Positions 18,983 through 28,791 of a stretch of DNA of 28,791 nucleotides are shown piece by piece. The number at the start of each line of letters is the position of its first letter. Position 1 is the first letter of the stretch. Both the position numbers and the translations under genes were made by a program. The DNA is taken from assembly GCF_000003605.2 (NCBI RefSeq), contig NW_003158724.1, positions 46,890 to 75,680 of the forward strand, written 5' to 3'. The notes under the pieces are model-generated. The model did not search any database and had not been told where the DNA came from. It saw nothing but the letters and a program-made list of their open reading frames with translations. The stretch comes from Saccoglossus kowalevskii. Taxonomy: Eukaryota; Hemichordata; Enteropneusta; Harrimaniidae.

Positions 18983-21240
18983 GCTATGATGCATTTTTCT
19001 TTAATATTTATAATAATATTATTAAAACGACTTCTGATTTTTAGTTAGTTTTTTTTCTAATACTTGATTATAAAATTTAAATTCAATGTGGATAAACAAA
19101 TATGCATATATATTTTTATGTCAACACAACTTGAATGTTTTTGTTGTGCATTCTGCACACTGTGGAGGTCAAACTGCTTCTGATGCTATGGCATCATCTG
19201 CCAATCATTCTTTAGTGTAATGGATAGCGCTGCAAATACAGACTACTTTCAATTCACACATATTTTGCAGAAAAGAAAGGGTCAACTCCTGCCCCTTTAT
19301 ACTTTTAATTTGCAACATTTTTTGCCCTCTGGGGATATTCTTGGAGGAACTCTCACATTATTTTCTCTAACCTCATTTATAACAGTCAGTGTGTAAATAA
19401 ATGTGCAGGAACATCACTTTTATTCCAATTATTTTTCTTTCTATTATTCCTCCATTTTTTTGTTTGGATGTCAGGCTAGTAATGCAGTACCTTAATTAAA
19501 GTAATTTTCTATTTTAAGCTAGACATAATATAATATATATGCTGTCAAGGACACAAAGAGCGAAAGGAATAAACTTGATAGAACAAATTTATAACTACTC
19601 AATCAATCAAACTAAAATGCCTCAGTAGTAGGGAATAGCAACACTAATTCATAAATGTGTGGATGTATCAGTGGAGTCCATATTCTGCATGTAGATCTAA
19701 ATTTAGATCAGTTCAATATTGAGATGATTTATTGAATTTGCATGGATTTACTATTCAGAAAAGAAGCTTCACATAAAAGTGGACTGCTGCATGGCTGATT
19801 ACAAACCATATGGTGGTGGAACAGCGATTTGTGCTGAATTATACCAGGCTTATTTTTATGTATGCATGTCCACACACAAAAACAATTTATGGGAGATACT
19901 AAACAAAGGATATCACATGAAGGTATTTTGGTGGAGGAAAGAAAAAAAAAACCACACAACGAATTGCTAGTTCCATTATTTTGACAAGTCTCAAGACTGA
20001 TTGGCAAGCATCAAACCTGGCTTTTCACGATTCATTCCAAAATGCATGTTAATTATTCAAGTTAATTAACAGACTGAAGCCTAAAGTATCAAATACAAAC
20101 GCATTAGTATTCATAATTTGAAAAAAACAGTCAATGCCTGATATAATTGAGTGACAAAAGATTCGTGAGTAATCATATCAAGTGTAAAGAAAGCAAAACT
20201 CCAGATTGTTAACAATGGCCGAGCTCAATGACTTTGATGCCCCAAAATACATCTGAAACTAATACTAGAAGGTACAGAGGAAGATTCCAGTTACATTAAA
20301 CCAATGTCACATGTAATTGTTATTTGCATCATACTTTCTGTTAAGAAATACTGAATATTTGATGGGTTCTTTTCACATTCTGTACAATTTTCAATAGGTG
20401 CTAAAATACAGCGAGGTGTAAAATAAATGCATTCAGGGCACAATAGCTACAATTGTGAAGTACAGCTTAGAAACTCAGTCCCATTATTGTGAGGTATTGT
20501 AAGCAATTCAAAAGCTGTACGGCAATTCCAAAATAAACATTTTCAGAGACAGCGATGTTGCTGACTAGAATTATAATTACTGCAAGCAAATAGAAAGCAT
20601 CTACATTTTCATTCTGAATGCTGAATTAAGTAAAACAGATACTTTTTCCTCTTTTTTTCTCTTTGTAGTTACACAGAATGCAGAACATGACTAAAATACT
20701 GATTGGTAACAGAGTAAATAGCATTTGAATGCAAAATCTTTAAAGCTCGGTGAAAAGATTGTAGACAAGCGAAATATCTTGGAAGTGAATGATGCAAGGC
20801 ATGTGATAATATCTCTTTATACTAAGCTGTACTTTAATTAGAATATACAATGTAATTTGAAGCAGATTTACCAGTCTGTATATCTGACAAAGTTCATACT
20901 GTTTAGGTGATACATTAACCCCATATTGGCACAGCATTTTCAACTGTAAATGTCTCAAACACTAGTGTTGGCAGAAACGGGTCATAATATCGTTGAATTG
21001 TAAAATGATAAAGGCAGCAGTAGAATTACAGCTGCTATTGTACTGTGTGGGCTTGTGATTAATAGTGAAGTGAATTTAAATGACAATAGGTTTAATTAAA
21101 AAGCAAACACAGAGTCCAGTTATAAGCATTCCATCAGAAACCAATTACCAATCACCTTGTGGTGGAATTGGCTGTATCGCTCAGTTGTTAAAACCAGCAG
21201 AGGTAAATAATAAAAAATTAAATTAACTCAACCCTATTAC
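18983..21240. other. Long non-coding stretch, no gene recognised
   Basis: It includes the tRNA-like remnant listed at 19205 and another tRNA A-box-like word (TATCGCTCAGTTGTTAAAAC) at about 21174-21193 without a B box. A very strong pyrimidine tract (TTTTTTTCTCTTTGTAG) ends at 20668; the frame after it reads only 19 codons. Frames at 19729-20007 minus and 19779-19970 plus overlap each other and have no domains. AACACTAGTGTT at 20958-20969 is a 12-bp palindrome. Confidence 0.45.
19205..19265 (+). other. tRNA-like remnant (Arg-like A box), doubtful
   Basis: TAGTGTAATGGATAGCGCTG closely resembles the D-arm region of arginine-type tRNAs (A box). About 34 bases on, TTTCAATTC could be a decayed GTTCGAATC B box. 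The spacing is about ten bases shorter than in a real tRNA and no cloverleaf forms, so it is not a functional tRNA. It may be a tRNA-derived repeat remnant or coincidence. Confidence 0.15.
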
Positions 21241-21588
21241 ATGTTGTACCTTGCAGAGGGAGAGTGTATTGTATGCGTTGAAATGGGAAAGCAGTTTGGT
21301 GTCCCCTTTGTTAACACCCTTTCTTTCAAACAACATGGCCTCTGCAGGAATGCAGACCATAGTTTAGAACTGAAAGCTGTTGTCAGTTTGTTGACAGTTC
21401 TCAGCAACACAAAGTACAGGCTGTTCCATTGTGATGGAAATGAACCTCTATTTACCATCTATAAAAGGTTATTTCGAGGTTCAAAGGTCACATCAAAACA
21501 ATCAGACACACTAAAACCACTGCCATGGCAGCCAGCGATAATTTATCATGCAAAGGGTTCTGTTGTTGTTACAGTATATTATTTATAG
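21241..21588 (+). other. Open frame, 115 codons, doubtful gene
   Basis: The frame starts at ATG and ends at TAG, and it is less AT-rich than its flanks. It has mixed composition without low complexity; an example is ELKAVVSLLTVLSNTKYRLF. TTGCAG at 21251-21256 could be an acceptor entering the frame. I recognise no domain. No GTAAGT or GTGAGT donor is present, and the minus strand is open for 73 codons over the first part. About one frame of this length would be expected by chance in a window like this. Confidence 0.12.
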
Positions 21589-22266
21589 ACACTTAAAAAT
21601 ACATGCACCATATACCACTCCCATTTCAAATGCCTGGATAGACTAAGCCTTGCCGGCAGCTCTTATTACAAGCAATATGTCTTCTGCAATGACACTGGTA
21701 AACAATGAACAGAAAAGAAACCCTTGCCACAATATGGCTGCACTTGACCATGGTAATCAACAAAGTGAAGCATTTTACCTCCTTGGAGTGTCACATTTCA
21801 GTAATCTTATTTAAAATTCTATTTTTCTAGCATCTACATAGCCAACCTAATTACAACAATGTGGATTTTCAGCAGTGCATTTCTGAACTCGGCTCATTAC
21901 GCAGTGACCCCTGTCACCCTGATATTCTCTACACATTCTGTCAAGCAACCCCATTAGGTAGTTCCAAGACTGGGTCATACCACTTGAGGATTTATAGGGG
22001 TGATGGGGTTAATACAAAAACTCATTAGTTGGATACTTGAAAAAAAGCAAGGTTGTTATTCAGTGGCGGTAACCCAAGATAGAAATCAGAAAATTGCAAT
22101 TCAATTATAAACTGGATTGGAAAAGGAAGAGAGCCCCAACAAGTGAGTTTGAAGCCTGGAAGGTAGCCTGAAGCTTTTTTCACATTACCATTACCAGCAG
22201 CACTTAGTTTAATGGCTGTAGTGTTTCAATGATAAACATTACAAATGTTGTATCAGTTTTACCACA
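21589..22266. other. Non-coding stretch, no gene recognised
   Basis: No gene or RNA is seen. A half X-box-like GACCATGGTAATC occurs at 21746-21758. The donor-like ACAAGTGAGTTTG near 22140 has no acceptor-bounded open frame before it. Confidence 0.4.
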
Positions 22267-22467
22267 ATGACATATTGTAGGTTTTTGTTCTTTAAATGCA
22301 TCTCCTACCAAGGATTGTTTTCACAACAAAATGACCCTTATTCCATAGAGCATCGGAATGGCAAAACAAATGAAACAGAACATCAGTTGCCTTTTGTTAA
22401 TCCAAGGCCAGCACCTCTGAACAGCTCCCATGTTTGTATTCTAATGTTAATTCATTATATGTTGTGA
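22267..22467 (+). other. Open frame, 66 codons, protein-like but unrecognised
   Basis: This ATG-to-TGA frame has an unusually balanced hydrophilic centre: GLFSQQNDPYSIEHRNGKTN is followed by ETEHQLPFVNPRPAPLNSSH. A CTCCTACCAAG acceptor-like site lies inside near 22313. It contains NETE and NSSH, which fit the N-X-S/T sequon pattern, but no signal peptide is convincing. No family is recognised and no partner exon is seen. Length alone is not significant. Confidence 0.12.
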
Positions 22468-23499
22468 TGATAATCAAATGGGCTAGCTACTGGCCAAACC
22501 AATAACAAACTTGAGCACACAATGATTGGAGCAAAACTATTCAGGGGTAACAGAAAACCCTGGGACCTTTTGCCCTCCCTATAAACACAAGACTGCTTCT
22601 ATTCACAACAGTGAATGCACGAAGGCAGCATTCCAAAAAGGGCAATGAGACACAGTTCAGTGTAAAACCTCTCGATTACAAAATTTACAGATCTAATCTG
22701 ACAGTCAAGCAATATATACAAAATTCTTGACTAAAAATTTAGAAATGGGATTCAAATATGAAACAAGTCTCAAACTGAAGGAATCCACAAACTATTTGAC
22801 AATAACCTTTTATAAATTTAAACACAGGAGAAAAAAGTGATGACTAGAACATTCTACAGCTGACAAACAATCCTGGTGGAAGTTTCAAATTTCCAGACAA
22901 CTGTACTTTACTGTTTCCCCAATGAACAGGACCACTTCACCTGTTGCTGTGGAGGTGACAGGTAAAAGGTGATGATGACACAACTGCCTTAATTCACTTC
23001 CTTTAAAGAGTTTAAGACAGAGTTTATTACATAAAGCGTTTCAATAACTGATTCCCTGTTCTTCCAAAAGTGGTGCCTCAAGTCTGCTCTAATGAAAAGT
23101 TAATGGATGATTTGATCTTTGGGTTTGGCTTACTTTATACATTTACATTGGTAAAGTAAAGTAACACAAAACGAATATTATTAATCGTGAATGAACTGAA
23201 TCAGACAACCATTCACATATCACAATGGTTTTAACTTTCTTCTGTTCGATACTCAATAAATTTGAGCCAATGATGTGTATTATAATCCTCACATCTGAAC
23301 ACGTACAACTACTAGTACAACAGCAATCAGAATAATATCGCTAGTTTGTAAAGTAAACTATATAAAACCGTTGACCTGGAATAAATGAGACATTTTTTTA
23401 AGCCGCATGATATTATCAGAGTTTTAAAACCAGTGTTTTGTGTTTGATGCATATAGTTCATTTGCCATAGGAACCAACACATTTTTTTGATATTTTCAG
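22468..23499. other. Non-coding stretch, no gene recognised
   Basis: Apart from short imperfect inverted words near 22939-22963 (ACCTGT/ACAGGT) nothing stands out. No ORF of note. Confidence 0.45.
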
Positions 23500-23562
23500 A
23501 GTGTTATAGAATCTGATGTGCTTTCATTGCTGAAACTAGGGTCACTGTGGACAACTGAGTAG
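23500..23562 (+). other. Candidate short terminal exon-like frame (hypothesis)
   Basis: The acceptor-like TTTTTTTGATATTTTCAG is followed by 20 codons reading SVIESDVLSLLKLGSLWTTE and then TAG. The same frame has a TGA just three codons before the first codon, so the open segment begins almost exactly at the acceptor, as expected for a real exon. It is too short to be significant and unrecognised. Confidence 0.1.
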
Positions 23563-26422
23563 TTCATGGTCACGTCTAAAAGAATCATATGTAATATATC
23601 CCTCGGATTGGACTACTGTTTTTGTATTTTTAGAGGAACAAAACACAAACAATGATGACCGTTAGTTTGATGTATCAACCTATTACAACAGATTAGCTTA
23701 TTGCAGAGAAAACATAAGACTAATAAATTAGTACAGTAATCAAGTTTGACACATGGAAGCATATGCCAATATTAGTAAAGCATTCCATCATGTTTTATAG
23801 ATTAGTGGTATCTGCCAATGAACTATGGTCAGCTGAGAACTGTCTTTTCAGACAATGCCATGTCGAGAACAGACAATTAATTAACAATGGAATATTACCA
23901 GATCATCATCTCCAGTAAGATGGCTACATAGATGGGAAGGTTGTAGGTGTGTCTACATTTCAATGTTTGAGCAGTTTGAGTAATTTATTGAGCAAAATAA
24001 ACATCAAGTGTAACTAGATTTATTACATGATGAAGGAAGACACAGCCAATGGTAGATCAGTAATTATATATCATAGATCAACATGTGTTGCTATTAAATG
24101 ATTACCTCTAAGTAGTAATCAGTAAAGGTAGTTATCTTGCCCCACCCATAAAATCACACCCCTGCAATACAAGTCACATGACATGTAATGCAGTACACTA
24201 CATTTCAATTCAGCGTTCAAGTTCAATTCAAGTGGAAAAGGGTCAGTTTACATGACAGTTAAATTTTTAAATTTTACAAACTGCATTATGATATCAACAG
24301 TAGCATTTGAGGGATAAATGAATTTATGATGAATGAAGTGAAACCCTATTGCTACTTGATACTATAACCAAGTAACTACAAACCAATTAAACCATGCACA
24401 GAATTAGCAGGGTATATAATACATGGATAGCCTCAAAACCAAGAAATCTAATCAAATAACTAAACCATGCAAGGTCATATTAAAATGATTAGGCGATTTC
24501 TTTTTTCAAATAATGCAATGTGGCCTGCCTGCAACACAGCATTGGAATTCCCATCATTCAGCTGCTCAGATCAGATCAGTCAATATACGGATATAAGAAA
24601 GTATCAGCCCCATAAAGTCTGACCTCAAAGAAATCTATAATTTCAATCAATTAGTAAAGTACAATACAACAATCAGGACAATTCTACCTACATGCAATGC
24701 AAAAATTTAGAGTGAAACTTGATTCCGGTAACTATCTGATTCAGTTTAATTAACAAGGAAAATGAAATGAACAAGAATGAGTCAAAACAGTTTTGATTAC
24801 TAATCTGGAAATTTCTAATTGAGGGTTACATTGCAAGATTATATTTCTGTTTTGATATCAGAATGGATATTCTACTGTATCAATAATGATGGCAGTTCCA
24901 TGCCACAACAATGATCCAATCAACCAAACATTCAGAATTCCTGAGTTCGCACTAATCCAGTGTCTCTTTTCATTTTTACAACATAATCTATTGTAACACA
25001 AATACGTGACCAGAGAAAACAGAATAAATAGAAGTAGTATAATGAATGACAAACATAGGCACCATTTTCTAAATTTAAAGTGCCACAAACCTTAAATTTT
25101 GCGCATTTTAGGCAGGTTACATCACAAACGACTGTGGTTGTTTACCTGATTGTTAAAAACAAAACATTTTTGAAAAGATGAGCTTTTCATAAACATCCAG
25201 ATGTTAACTCATGAAGACAATGTTTTCATACATTGTGGATATAACTATAAAATACAAAGGCAGCATATTACAGACTAAATTATATTACTACCACCTGCCA
25301 TGAATTTATCTCCTGTCTGATGAAAGACTCAGTGAGATAAAAATCATCATATATTTTAGTAGTTTATATTTTAACTTGGATTCACATGAAACTAATAATG
25401 TATTTGTTAGTACCAGTACATTACATATTTATGAATTACTTTAAAATTCTAAATAATCCCTGGGTCAACTGATTTAACATATGTTAGTAATTTACAGAAT
25501 GGTTATCAGCAGCACACACTCACAGGGTTGGCCATGACATTCTGGCGAGGGAGGCATGTGTATAAGTATGGTGCTTATTCACAAGCCTTGGACTCACTAG
25601 GTACAAAACAACAAGCTGACAGACACAAAACTAAATAAATTGCACTTTGGCACATTGCATTGCATACATACATAAATAGAACTGAAATTAGATTTATTGA
25701 GTTGTGAAGGCCAGTAAAATGAAGCTGTACATAATTCAAGGATATTCAATATTGACCTCTAACACAGGCAAGGTCACTATTACTATGGTTTCCATTCAAA
25801 AGCACGTTTTAACAGAATATCAAAATTGTACTTTTTATATACGGTATCCCCCCTGGCTCCGATTATTGTACACAGCCAAAGACACTTTCCAGCACAGAAT
25901 AAAATGATCATTTTATAATCTGAATATAATCTCTACAATGTATTATATATATATTGGATTTGTCTTTATGGACTAGTATCAACTGTTTACATTATCCTTT
26001 AGGGCAAGGTAAAAATTAATAATTACTATACAGCTCAATTGTTTGACCGATGATAGACATGTCATTAATCCAGCATTTCCAAATATGGGCACGAGATGAC
26101 AAGCTATACACACTTTACCATACTACATATGCTCTTGATGCTTACAGGAGATATATTTCTGTCAACCCACAACCATGTTTTACCAGGTCGCATGGCTGAC
26201 CTCAATGGAATTCTAGTGCTATATTAAACAATAATAACGAAATGTGTTTAAATTAGAAGTCTGATGGAGCTGTACAATAACAACTGATGAAAGAACAGGC
26301 TAGAATATATTTTACATCTACCATTAGAAGACTGAAGCATATGTGCATTATGTGCTTTGTCATTATGTCAAAGCAGTTAAGGAGGGACATGGCTCGCAAG
26401 TAAAATGCAGGATATCCGACCT
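23563..26422. other. Long non-coding stretch, no gene recognised
   Basis: AT-rich with small direct repeats (TTCAAGTTCAATTCAAG near 24218; CATTGCATTGCATACATACA near 25656) and a TATATATATATTGG run near 25946. The minus frame at 24858-25088 encodes a hydrophobic stretch (LSFIILLLFILFSLV) followed by a basic patch, but hydrophobic runs arise readily from T-rich DNA. It is not called. Confidence 0.45.
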
Positions 26423-26438
26423 TGTTTCCATGGAAACA
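26423..26438. promoter_or_regulatory. Perfect X-box-like palindrome (RFX-type site)
   Basis: TGTTTCCATGGAAACA is a perfect 16-bp palindrome. Its core GTTTCCATGGAAAC fits the RFX X-box form RYYNYYATRRNRAC at every position. RFX factors are known to bind such sites near ciliary and other genes. No promoter is visible nearby, so the role is open; the sequence match itself is certain. Confidence 0.4.
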
Positions 26439-28613
26439 TGACTTCATGATTTCGTAGCAGATAGCTTTTGGTCTGACTCTGGTGGCCATTTGATTGAAAA
26501 TTGGTCAATCTTTAAAATCTAGTTAAGGGTATCGGTACCCTAAGTTTTTTCCATGAAGTCTTTAACTTATATTTAACTTATATTTAAGCATATCGCAAAC
26601 AACTTTCTAAGATGCAATGTGACAAAACTGTCGCATTATGTAGAGGGTGGGGGGGGGGGATCAAAGAAGAGAATTTGGTCATCCATGGCTCTATCAATCT
26701 GCACTGCTCAATGAGGCAGTCGCATGACTTTGCTACAAATAAGACAGTCTGGTCCCATTGTATTGTAGAGTGTGGTGTGCGGCAGCTTTAGGTTGCTGCA
26801 CTAGGTTGAAGATGCCATTCAAGAAAATATAGCACATGTGTCCTCACTGCTATTTTAACAGAGCATACACAGTACATGTATCTCTACTGGAACAAATATG
26901 GTATGTGGAAAGTAGAGCATAGTACAAAGAATGGTTGGAATTAGAAAAGAAACTATAAATGGATCCAACAACAAGAGGGGATCAAGGTCAACTGGGACCA
27001 ATTCCTTGATGGGCTTAAAGTTTAAATTTATTTCCCTGAGGAATCCGACTACAACAATATATTTATTTCAGATGGGATAACCTAAAACATACCCCCCAAG
27101 GCCTACAGAACTTTTGTCCACCTCAGCGTATTTACAGAATCAAATCTTTTTTGGGGATTATGATTTTGACATGCATCAGTACCCGAAAAAAAATACTGAT
27201 AAAGTACATGAAAGGGATACAGTGTAAAAGCAGTCTGGCCCTGGTGTGAAAGTTAAAAGATATTTGTTTTTCATAAAGCTAAAAACAGTAGAGTGAAATA
27301 GGAAGCTGGCTAATAAAAGACGGGGTTTCAAGTGTTACTGGGAAAGGCAGTCTTCGATATCAGGACAGTCTTTTGTTATTTATGAGAAACAAGCATATAA
27401 TTTCAGCTCGGCTGGCCATGCACAAACATCAGAACAATGGGTAAGTATTGTTGGATTTATTGTATTCTTAAATGTTTTGTCAAGTCCAGAGCTCCCCTCG
27501 TTGCAGTATAATAAAACAAAGAGTCCAGTCATTCCTCGTATCAACAACAGAGAGCTACCCCTTCAATCCCACCTGCTTCTGTATAGCCTAAACCCTGGTG
27601 CTGACATTGGTTCCAATCGATTGGACCTGACCAACAGCTAGACAGCAATTGTAATTCAATAACCCAAGATGAAGAAATCTCCATTTGCCCTGAAACTAAG
27701 TGAGAGAAACTAGGCTGGCGTCAGATTCATGACTTGTCTGGATGCAATTTCCCTACGTACCTCAATTATTGCGGGAAATGATTAAGCCCCATTTAGATTT
27801 TCCATTAGAGCAAGCATATGGGGATGTAGCTGGCAGCTGCCGATTACTCTACCTCCATATAATGACAAGCTGACCTCAAAATATTTAACACATAATAATG
27901 CACTACAAATTCAACATTTTGGGTCAATCAGATTCATCATAAATGTTCCAACCATGTTATATTGAGATAAATTAATATTTGAATATCATTTTAATTTTAC
28001 AAAAAAAAAAAATTATAATGGAAAATCATAAATCCATAATAAGCAATATTACATTGTAATAACATTGTTTCAGTCATGACCCGAGGCTCTTTTTGTCATG
28101 CAGAGACACTCTTCAAATCATTCCTTTTTCTATAATACATCAACGGTTTAGAAAATATAATAACATCTATTACCAGAAGTACCCTTTGTATAAAATAATA
28201 CCCAATGGGCAAAAGTGGAATGAGATTGCAAAGACTGGCAAGCAAGCAGACACAACCACAGATGACATCTCACCTTTGTAATTCAAACACGAGAGAATAT
28301 TTTTATACAGACCTGGCAGACTTGCCAACTGAAGAACAAAATTGACGAATACAGATCACACAGACAATCATAAATTATGGATTGAATGTGTACAATTTTA
28401 TAAAGGTAGTCATTGATCTGCGCATAATAAATCATCAAGTCCAAAACTAACTTGATGTTCAATTATGAATCCGGAAACAGATTAAGGTAGCGAGAAGGGA
28501 AATTTTCACTTTTTTCTTGATTTTTCACAAATTGATAAAACGGTTACTTTAGACCTTGATACATCACCCCGGGTTTACAAAAGATCGAAATTGCGAAATA
28601 ACGTTGCTCAAAT
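26439..28613. other. Non-coding stretch, no gene recognised
   Basis: It contains AGGGTA/TACCCT hairpin arms at 26526-26541, a TTTAACTTATA tandem pair at 26561-26582, a G10 run near 26650 and a TCCAATCGATTGGA palindrome at 27612-27625. AATTTCAG near 27406 and GGTAAGTATT at 27440 bracket a 34-bp segment that is too short to judge. The segment at about 27480-27890 is less AT-rich than the rest and could be a conserved non-coding element; comparison would be needed. Confidence 0.4.
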
Positions 28614-28631
28614 TAGTGTTTTAAAACACTA
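28614..28631. repeat. Perfect 18-bp palindrome
   Basis: TAGTGTTTTAAAACACTA is identical to its reverse complement, with no loop. It is longer than most chance palindromes expected in a window of this size, but it is AT-rich. No second copy is seen in the window. Confidence 0.7.
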
Positions 28632-28791
28632 GCAGAAAAGACTACAACTGGCGTTTCGTGGATATTTGCATAATGTTTATCTTTGAAAGGGTTTAAATGA
28701 TAACATCTTATCTGTATACTCAGTTGTTGACGATTCTGATATAACGGGTGATAAGCTTCCAGTTGCAAACAATGCGTATTTATCTAACGTC
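28632..28791. other. Window end, nothing recognised
   Basis: No frame, repeat or signal that I can support. Confidence 0.4.

Noticed and set aside
20669-20705. Exon-like segment after the strongest pyrimidine tract in the window
   Set aside because: The donor GTAACAG is poor, the frame is only 19 codons long, and T-rich tracts are common in this DNA.
24858-25088. Minus-strand frame with a membrane-like segment
   Set aside because: T-rich DNA readily encodes leucine/isoleucine/phenylalanine runs; no start context, splice sites or family support it.
1-28791. CRISPR array, bacterial operon, rRNA, phage or viral gene block
   Set aside because: I saw no regularly spaced identical repeats, no long ORFs, no rRNA signature stretches and no recognisable viral or retroelement protein.

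Overview
This looks like a stretch of AT-rich eukaryotic nuclear DNA, roughly one third G+C by eye (not counted). It shows no bacterial-style gene layout: there are no long ORFs, no operons and no ribosome-binding-site pattern, and it has many homopolymer runs, microsatellites and short palindromic elements. The longest stop-free frames are about 105-140 codons and lie on both strands, several overlapping each other or transposon remnants, which is close to what chance gives at this base composition. I recognise no protein domain anywhere. The window is best read as intergenic DNA or the inside of one or more long introns. The repeats suggest a marine invertebrate, most likely a lophotrochozoan such as a mollusc. 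The clues are an element ending in a GACGAC-rich tract plus a GC-rich hairpin followed by TAAAA, TACTGTA-ended elements built from CAGCGAAAATAAA words, and a GGGAGATAA word. That assignment comes from memory of such genomes, not from a search.

Layout: 0-2.4 kb is AT-rich sequence with a 189-bp palindromic MITE-like element (398-586). 2.4-3.2 kb holds a second MITE-like element, a hairpin-containing segment and a decayed tRNA-derived SINE head. 3.2-9.5 kb is mostly featureless, with two more copies and one fragment of the 2.4-kb element family (5782-5935, 9374-9517, 6934-6985). 10.1-11.9 kb has a 59-bp tandem duplication and two weak exon-like segments. 12.48-12.99 kb is the best-preserved mobile element: 511 bp, complementary ends, internal repeats of about 157 bp and a terminal hairpin. 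13.48-13.62 kb is a striking GC-rich inverted and tandem repeat. 14.7-15.7 kb holds the densest cluster of exon-like frames. 18.59-18.81 kb is a palindromic element related in design to the one at 398, followed by a CAGA microsatellite. 19-28.8 kb is again mostly featureless, with a few weak exon-like frames, an X-box-like palindrome at 26.4 kb and a perfect 18-bp palindrome at 28.6 kb.

No genes can be shown to work together here. The exon-like segments are reported only as hypotheses for RNA-seq or comparative checks, each at low confidence. The well-supported content is the set of non-autonomous repeats. I see no convincing novel multi-gene system in this window.
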